The notes beneath the pieces are model-generated. The model did not search any database, was not told where the DNA came from, and saw only the letters and a program-made list of their open reading frames with translations. A stretch of DNA of 10,379 nucleotides from Lachnobacterium bovis (lineage in GTDB: Bacteria > Bacillota > Clostridia > Lachnospirales > Lachnospiraceae), in assembly GCF_900111325.1 (NCBI RefSeq), contig NZ_FOGW01000037.1:1-10379 (forward strand), read 5' to 3'. This document shows positions 7,018-10,379 of this stretch, one piece after another. Within the stretch, counting starts at the first letter, position 1. Each line of letters opens with the position of its first letter. Made by a program: the position numbers and the translations under genes.

Positions 7018-7923
7018 ATGACGAGAAAAGGAAGTAATATCAGCTTAAAGAGCTATGAAGATATTTTTACAACTGAAGAAAAAAGACAAGAGACTGGTGA
7101 ACACATAGTTATGGTGCCGGTAAAGCAGATTCATGAGTTTAAAAATCATCTTTTTAAGGTCCTAGATGATGAAGATATGAAAAAAACAATTGATAGCATT
7201 AGAGAATATGGCGTGTTGGTTCCTGTCATTATTCGTCCAGATGGTAATGGAGAATATGAGATGATATCTGGCCATAGAAGAAGGTATGCATCAATTATGG
7301 CTGGCAAACAAGAAGTTCCAGCAATCATACGTGAAATGGATGATGATACAGCGACTATTTTGATGGTGGATTCTAATCTTCAAAGAGAACATATTTTGCC
7401 AAGTGAAAGAGCAAAGGCCTATAAGATGAAGATGGAAGCGCTAAAGCATCAGGGAAAGCGAACAGATCTTACTTCGTGCCAAGTTGGCACGAGGTTACGT
7501 GCAGATGAAGAATTAGCAAAGCAAACCGGTGAAAGTGCAAGAACAGTACAGAGATTTGTGAGACTTAACAGTCTTATTCCAGAGCTTTTGGAGCTTGTTG
7601 ATGAAAGAAAAATAGCATTTAATCCTGCCGTAGAAATTTCTTATATGAAACCGGAAGAACAAAAAGATTTTTATGAAGCTATGGAGATTGCGCAAACAAC
7701 TCCATCATTATCCCAGGCACAGCGTTTGAAAAAATCAAGCCAAGAAGGAACATGTACTGCAGAATTTATAGAAAGAATAATGGAAGAAGAAAAGAAGAAT
7801 CCACTTAATAGAGTTGTATTTGATAGCAGTATTTTGAAAAAGTATTTTCCACAACAAACAACAGCTAGAGAAATGGAGATACAGATCCTTCAGATTTTAG
7901 AGCAATGGTCTAAGAAAGCATAA
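7018..7923 (+). CDS. parB: ParB/Noc-like partition protein of an integrative element
   Basis: A 301-residue member of the ParB/RepB/Spo0J family, which binds a centromere-like DNA site and usually works with a ParA ATPase. The ParB N-terminal nuclease-like domain covers about residues 30-125: VPVKQIHEF, then SGHRRRYAS at 84-92 (the CTP-binding GxRRxxA box) and SNLQRE at 119-124. A helix-turn-helix follows at about 165-183 (ELAKQTGESARTVQRF). The C-terminal 100 residues are less conserved. This subtype is common in clostridial ICEs. No ParA is next to it: directly upstream lies the IS21 right end, and no Shine-Dalgarno sequence is seen before ATG 7018, as if translation was once coupled to an upstream gene now lost. 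Whether it is still expressed is unclear, though the frame is intact. Confidence 0.9.
   Translation: MTRKGSNISLKSYEDIFTTEEKRQETGEHIVMVPVKQIHEFKNHLFKVLDDEDMKKTIDSIREYGVLVPVIIRPDGNGEYEMISGHRRRYASIMAGKQEVPAIIREMDDDTATILMVDSNLQREHILPSERAKAYKMKMEALKHQGKRTDLTSCQVGTRLRADEELAKQTGESARTVQRFVRLNSLIPELLELVDERKIAFNPAVEISYMKPEEQKDFYEAMEIAQTTPSLSQAQRLKKSSQEGTCTAEFIERIMEEEKKNPLNRVVFDSSILKKYFPQQTTAREMEIQILQILEQWSKKA
7474..7492. repeat. Perfect 9-base inverted repeat inside parB
   Basis: TCGTGCCAA (7474-7482) and TTGGCACGA (7484-7492) are exact inverted copies around one G. It encodes residues 153-159 (SCQVGTR), just before the helix-turn-helix. Its layout resembles the palindrome in the unrelated ORF6N remnant at 3567-3589. 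Confidence 0.7.
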
Positions 7924-7946
7924 GCATTTTGTTTTATCATGATTCT

Positions 7947-7979
7947 AGACTCATGATTTTCATGAGTCTGAATTATTTT
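7947..7979 (+). terminator. Probable weak terminator after parB
   Basis: AGACTCATGA (7947-7956) and TCATGAGTCT (7960-7969) form a perfect ten-pair stem with a TTT loop, 24 bases after the parB stop. The following GAATTATTTT is a poor T-tract, so termination may be partial. The stem is AT-rich in part and could have another role. Confidence 0.5.
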
Positions 7980-7985
7980 AAAAAC

Positions 7986-8006
7986 CATGTCAGAAATACT
8001 GACATG
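7986..8006 (+). promoter_or_regulatory. Operator O1 of the XRE gene
   Basis: CATGTCAG (7986-7993) and CTGACATG (7999-8006) are exact inverted halves around a five-base AT spacer. The right half contains the -35 element of the promoter. It shares the core TGTCAG-N5-CTGACA with O2. A dimeric helix-turn-helix repressor bound here would block RNA polymerase; the adjacent XRE product is the obvious candidate (inference). Confidence 0.65.
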
Positions 8007-8027
8007 ATAAAACGAATATGTTATAAT
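7999..8027 (+). promoter_or_regulatory. Sigma-A promoter of the XRE gene
   Basis: CTGACA (7999-8004), a 17-base spacer and TATAAT (8022-8027) form a near-consensus promoter. The transcript would start near 8034, inside operator O2, leaving a leader of about 28 bases before ATG 8062. Confidence 0.75.
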
Positions 8028-8032
8028 GAAGA

Positions 8033-8049
8033 TGTCAGAAAAGCTGACA
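8033..8049 (+). promoter_or_regulatory. Operator O2 of the XRE gene
   Basis: TGTCAG (8033-8038) and CTGACA (8044-8049) repeat the O1 core with the same five-base spacer, centred about 45 bases from O1. It covers the expected transcription start. Paired operators at -35 and +1 point to negative autoregulation. Confidence 0.6.
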
Positions 8050-8061
8050 CGGAGGTGCAAC

Positions 8062-8382
8062 ATGGATAAAACAATTGCCGATAGATTAAAAGAAGCAAGA
8101 AATAAAATAGGCATGTATCAAGAAGATGCTGCACGTTGTATGCAAATGTCTCGACCAACCCTTAGTGCGATTGAGTCAGGCAAAAGAGCAGTGACAGCAG
8201 AAGAAATTCGAGATTTTTCTTCTTTATATCATGTATCAAGTAACTGGTTGTTATATGGTGATAATCATGAGGAAACTGCCAAAATACAAAGATTAGGAAA
8301 GTATTATCAGCTTTTCTCAAAGTTAAACGGTTCAGAGCAAAATGAAGTAATTAGTTATATGGAGCAGATGTTGAGTAAATAA
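8062..8382 (+). CDS. XRE-family transcriptional regulator
   Basis: A 106-residue DNA-binding protein. The HTH_3 domain spans about residues 5-65: IADRLKEARNKIG, then QEDAARCMQMSRPTLSAIE and SGKRAVTAEEI, ending SSNWLLYGD, the usual 'xxWLLxG' close of this family. A short C-terminal helix (SEQNEVISYMEQML) may serve dimerisation. The start at 8062 is chosen because GGAGG (8051-8055) lies six bases upstream; the longer in-frame start at 8026 would lie within the -10 box and upstream of the transcription start. The promoter overlaps two TGTCAG-N5-CTGACA operators, so the protein probably represses itself and the membrane-protein gene 11 bases downstream. In ICEs such regulators control transfer or maintenance genes; its target beyond itself is not visible here. 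Confidence 0.88.
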   Translation: MDKTIADRLKEARNKIGMYQEDAARCMQMSRPTLSAIESGKRAVTAEEIRDFSSLYHVSSNWLLYGDNHEETAKIQRLGKYYQLFSKLNGSEQNEVISYMEQMLSK

Positions 8383-8393
8383 GGGGGGCGCCT

Positions 8394-8708
8394 ATGGTTG
8401 CATTAAAATTATTTAGAATCATTATCCATTTCATGTTAAAGATTATTTTTTTACCAATACAGATAGTATTAACTGTCCTTATATCTATGCTTGATTTCGC
8501 AAGTGGCGTCATCAGCGTAGTGTTTGGACTAGTTGGTGGAATTTTTGTATTGCTGGCTTTTAGCTTTTTGTTTACGTCACCAATTGACTGGAAAATGTTT
8601 ATGGAGGCGTTAATCTTTGGATCATTAATAGGAGTACTTCCACATTTAGTACGTTATTGTGGAGACACTATTCTAATGTATATAAAAGAGTTATTAGATA
8701 TGATTTAA
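8394..8708 (+). CDS. Small ICE-type membrane protein (CD1845-like)
   Basis: A 104-residue hydrophobic protein with a strong purine-rich ribosome binding site (GGGGGG at 8383-8388). Segments near residues 10-33, 38-60 and 70-88 are likely membrane helices. Length, a first helix of the type 'LKIIFLPIQIVLTVL', a middle 'ASGVISVVFGLVGGIFVLL' and a final 'IGVLPHLV' segment resemble the CD1845 family of small membrane proteins carried by Tn916- and Tn1549-like elements. That match is by pattern and moderate. It follows the XRE gene by 11 bases and is probably in the same operon. Its stop codon directly abuts the DUF4417 remnant. Function is unknown; in ICEs such genes lie in the accessory or transfer region. 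Confidence 0.7.
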   Translation: MVALKLFRIIIHFMLKIIFLPIQIVLTVLISMLDFASGVISVVFGLVGGIFVLLAFSFLFTSPIDWKMFMEALIFGSLIGVLPHLVRYCGDTILMYIKELLDMI

Positions 8709-9071
8709 AATAGGGCACTGCAGTTATGGAATATTTATCGCAGCAGAGCCATTGGTTTTTGGCTTCAGGTTAATGGTGTGAAAGTAATACCAAATCTAAG
8801 ATTTGGAGATAGACGTACATATCGTATTTGCTGCGATGGAATTGAAAAACATTGTATAATTGCGGTTGGTTCTCATGGAAATCTTAAAATAGTACAGGAC
8901 AGAGAGATATTTCTCAATGGTCTAGATGTTGTTGTAAAAAAATTACAGCCGGTGGCTATTGTGGTATATGGTGCTGCACCTGAAAAGTATTTTAAGAAGT
9001 ATATAGATGCAGGAATAAGAATTGTGCAGTTTGATAGTAGTTATGCTACCTCTCATATGGAGGTGGTGTAA
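8709..9071 (+). pseudogene. N-terminally truncated DUF4417 protein
   Basis: The open frame starts right after the upstream stop (8706-8708) without a start codon. It reads ALQLWNIYRSRAIGFWLQ, then VIPNLRFGDRRTYRICCDGIE, IIAVGSHGNLK, a QPVAIVVYGAAPE segment and IVQFDSSYATSH, and ends at TAA 9069-9071. This is the C-terminal two-thirds of DUF4417 (normally more than 200 residues); the front is missing. A GTG at 8778 could in principle start a shorter product, but no ribosome binding site supports it. DUF4417 proteins are common in phages and ICEs of Firmicutes, and their function is unknown. The stop is directly followed, in the same frame, by the ATG of the putative toxin gene. Confidence 0.75.
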
Positions 9072-9551
9072 ATGGGTGCTGGGTATCATGGTGGTTTTGG
9101 AAATACTGATGGTGCAACGCATATAAATAATGATAATAAAAAGTATGAGACTGACGAGTCATTAAAATCAGAACTTAGAAGCAATAATATAAAATTTAAT
9201 GAAGCTGATATGGTTTTCATTACTCGTGACAAGACAGGTCAAATAGTATGGCTTGAAAATGGTAGTTCTTCAGCTGGATTAACACATATTTTGGATGGAA
9301 AAGATGGAAGCCCTGGACATGCAAAAGATTTTGAAAGAGCGTTTGGCGTCCAACGACAAAATGTTGGTTTATACCTAAAAGAGGTTATAAAAAATGGTTC
9401 GGTGGTTAGTAATCGACTTGTAAACATAGGTAATGGAAGGCAAGGCTACGAGAGGGTTTATGAGTATAAAGGAAACTACTATACAATGACAGGAATTGGT
9501 ACGAATGGTTTTATTGTTTCAGCGTATCCATTTAGAAAGGATGATTTATAA
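9072..9551 (+). CDS. Putative BECR-fold (barnase/EndoU/colicin-E5/RelE-like) nuclease toxin
   Basis: A 159-residue protein. The first 30 residues form a flexible glycine- and asparagine-rich lead (GAGYHGGFGNTDG) with no enzymatic look. The fold-like core is about 45-155: DMVFITRDKTGQIVWLE, SAGLTHIL with H72, GHAKDF with H83, a KEVIKNGSVV helix, then RVYEYKGNYYTMTGIGTNGFIVSAYP. The order THI...H..DF...NG.VV...Y.Y.G..Y......GFIV.AYP matches Barnase-EndoU-ColicinE5/D-RelE-like nuclease domains of phage and polymorphic toxins, so RNA cleavage is the likely activity (inference from family pattern). H72, H83 and the Y/S residues of the last strand are candidate active-site positions. GGAGG (9059-9063) lies eight bases before the start. 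Its stop overlaps the next gene's ATG (TAATG), as in toxin-immunity pairs. There is no signal peptide. Confidence 0.6.
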   Translation: MGAGYHGGFGNTDGATHINNDNKKYETDESLKSELRSNNIKFNEADMVFITRDKTGQIVWLENGSSSAGLTHILDGKDGSPGHAKDFERAFGVQRQNVGLYLKEVIKNGSVVSNRLVNIGNGRQGYERVYEYKGNYYTMTGIGTNGFIVSAYPFRKDDL

Positions 9552-9871
9552 TGTATACAATCAAATTGATGAATGAGTATCTTCATGGCCCTATATGGGT
9601 ATACGATGAAGAGGGATTTATAAGAAGGAAATATCCATTAATCGATAGCAATGAAGATTTAAAAAAACTGAATGAACAAGCAAGAAATCTATATGATTCT
9701 TTTTATTCATTTAATGAAGACGATAGCGCATGTGTTTTTGATGAGGATGGATATAAGGCAGCGTATGAAGAGATGAATGGCATAATTAAGCAAATAGTTC
9801 AGAAATTGCAGTCAATTAATAATAATGATTTTGTGATTGAAGACTATATTACGAAAGATATTACAGATTAA
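9551..9871 (+). CDS. Small acidic protein, probable immunity protein for the adjacent nuclease
   Basis: A 106-residue, strongly acidic protein (about 22 Asp/Glu against 11 Lys/Arg). It contains VYDEEGFIRRKYPLID, LNEQARNLYDSFYSFNEDD and a helical KQIVQKLQSINNN tail. I do not recognise a named family. Its one-base overlap with the nuclease gene (TAATG), the AAAGG ribosome binding site inside the nuclease's end, its size and its acidity are what is expected of a protein that binds and blocks a basic nuclease active site. The function is inferred from context. Its stop codon overlaps by three bases the stop of the recombinase on the other strand. Confidence 0.6.
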   Translation: MYTIKLMNEYLHGPIWVYDEEGFIRRKYPLIDSNEDLKKLNEQARNLYDSFYSFNEDDSACVFDEDGYKAAYEEMNGIIKQIVQKLQSINNNDFVIEDYITKDITD

Positions 9872-10379
9872 TCTTGAGGCGGTATTATTTCTTCAAATCC
9901 TAAATCATATTTCAACTGTTCAATGTCAACAGTTTCGTGAACAACACGTTTCCCGCTGTATTTAGTATGCTTTTTCGAAGTAGTACCATCTGGATTTTCG
10001 ATGATATTGCTTCGAGATACTTTTATGGATTGAACGGTGTCAAATATTTTAGGTAAAATAATAGCAGGATGATGGTTTGAATAATGATATTCGCCTTCAG
10101 TTGTGTTTACATATGAGTCACCAATATATTTTACATTACTAAGCATTTTTTGTTATAAATTTTAGAAGTACCTTGTTCGGCAGAAGAGCGAATTCCCCAA
10201 GTAATGTTTTCGCTTCTACTTTGATGTTCCATTTCGGCAACAGCTAGATGTGCAGTAAGATGAGTATATAAATCAGGAGTATTAGAATCTATTCCTTCTG
10301 CTTCGAAATGAACTGTAACACCTGTGGTGGCAAGTTTTTGAATTGCTTGTAAAGCGATAACGATATCTCTGCTGAAACG
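9868..10379 (-). pseudogene. Second internally deleted large serine recombinase (partial at window edge)
   Basis: It is read on the minus strand from the right edge. Part A (10379-10131) is the second half of the resolvase domain: RFSRDIVIALQAIQKL, TTGVTVHFEAEGIDSN, VAEMEHQSRSENITWGI, then EQGTSKIYNKKC and a stop soon after. Part B (10146-9868, another frame) resumes in the recombinase domain: MLSNVKYIGDSYVN, HYSNHHPAII, PKIFDTVQSIKVSR, ending EEIIPPQD. The two parts overlap in the DNA at the junction near 10145, where roughly 50 or more residues normally present between them are gone and the frame changes. The catalytic serine end lies beyond the window. It is inactive as read. It faces the immunity gene tail to tail and resembles the other remnant at 4356-4837 only in family. 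Confidence 0.78.

Noticed and set aside
8026..8061. Longer XRE reading frame starting at 8026
   Set aside because: It would start inside the -10 box, upstream of the expected transcription start; ATG 8062 has a good GGAGG.
1..10379. CRISPR array, tRNA or rRNA genes
   Set aside because: No regularly spaced repeats, no cloverleaf-like or ribosomal RNA-like sequence was seen on either strand.

Overview
The window looks like an accessory region of a low-GC Gram-positive anaerobe, most likely a Lachnospiraceae-type Clostridium relative. The evidence is AT-rich coding DNA, GGAGG-type ribosome binding sites, and gene families typical of clostridial integrative elements: large serine recombinases, a Noc-like ParB, an ORF6N protein and DUF4417. 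Taxonomy is inferred from family resemblance only. Both window ends cut through gene remnants.

Layout. 1-425: decayed coding fragments, then a promoter. 463-3247: a cargo block holding a 774-residue DUF1906-type (Rv2525c-like) glycoside-hydrolase-domain protein with putative peptidoglycan-binding repeats and an unrecognised C-terminal region, facing a small membrane protein. An exact 14-base direct repeat (414-427 and 3319-3332) brackets this block. 3293-4837: a row of broken mobile-element genes. These are the tail of a phage-repressor-like protein, a frameshifted ORF6N antirepressor-like gene with a PLD-like C terminus, and an internally deleted large serine recombinase. 4833-7006: an apparently intact IS21-family element (istA, istB, inverted ends), which seems to have cut off the recombinase tail. 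7018-8708: an ICE-like maintenance and regulation block with parB (no parA next to it), an XRE regulator with a well-defined promoter and two matching operators, and a small membrane protein. 8709-9871: a DUF4417 remnant, a putative BECR-fold nuclease toxin and a small acidic protein that is its likely immunity partner. 9868-10379: a second, oppositely oriented, internally deleted serine recombinase.

How it may work. Most of the integration machinery is dead, so the region is probably a graveyard of overlapping ICE or prophage insertions. The units that still look functional are the IS21 element, parB, the XRE circuit, the DUF1906 protein with its membrane neighbour, and the tightly packed nuclease/immunity pair. 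The last two are the best candidates for undescribed conflict or cell-wall systems. Neither function is proven by the sequence alone.
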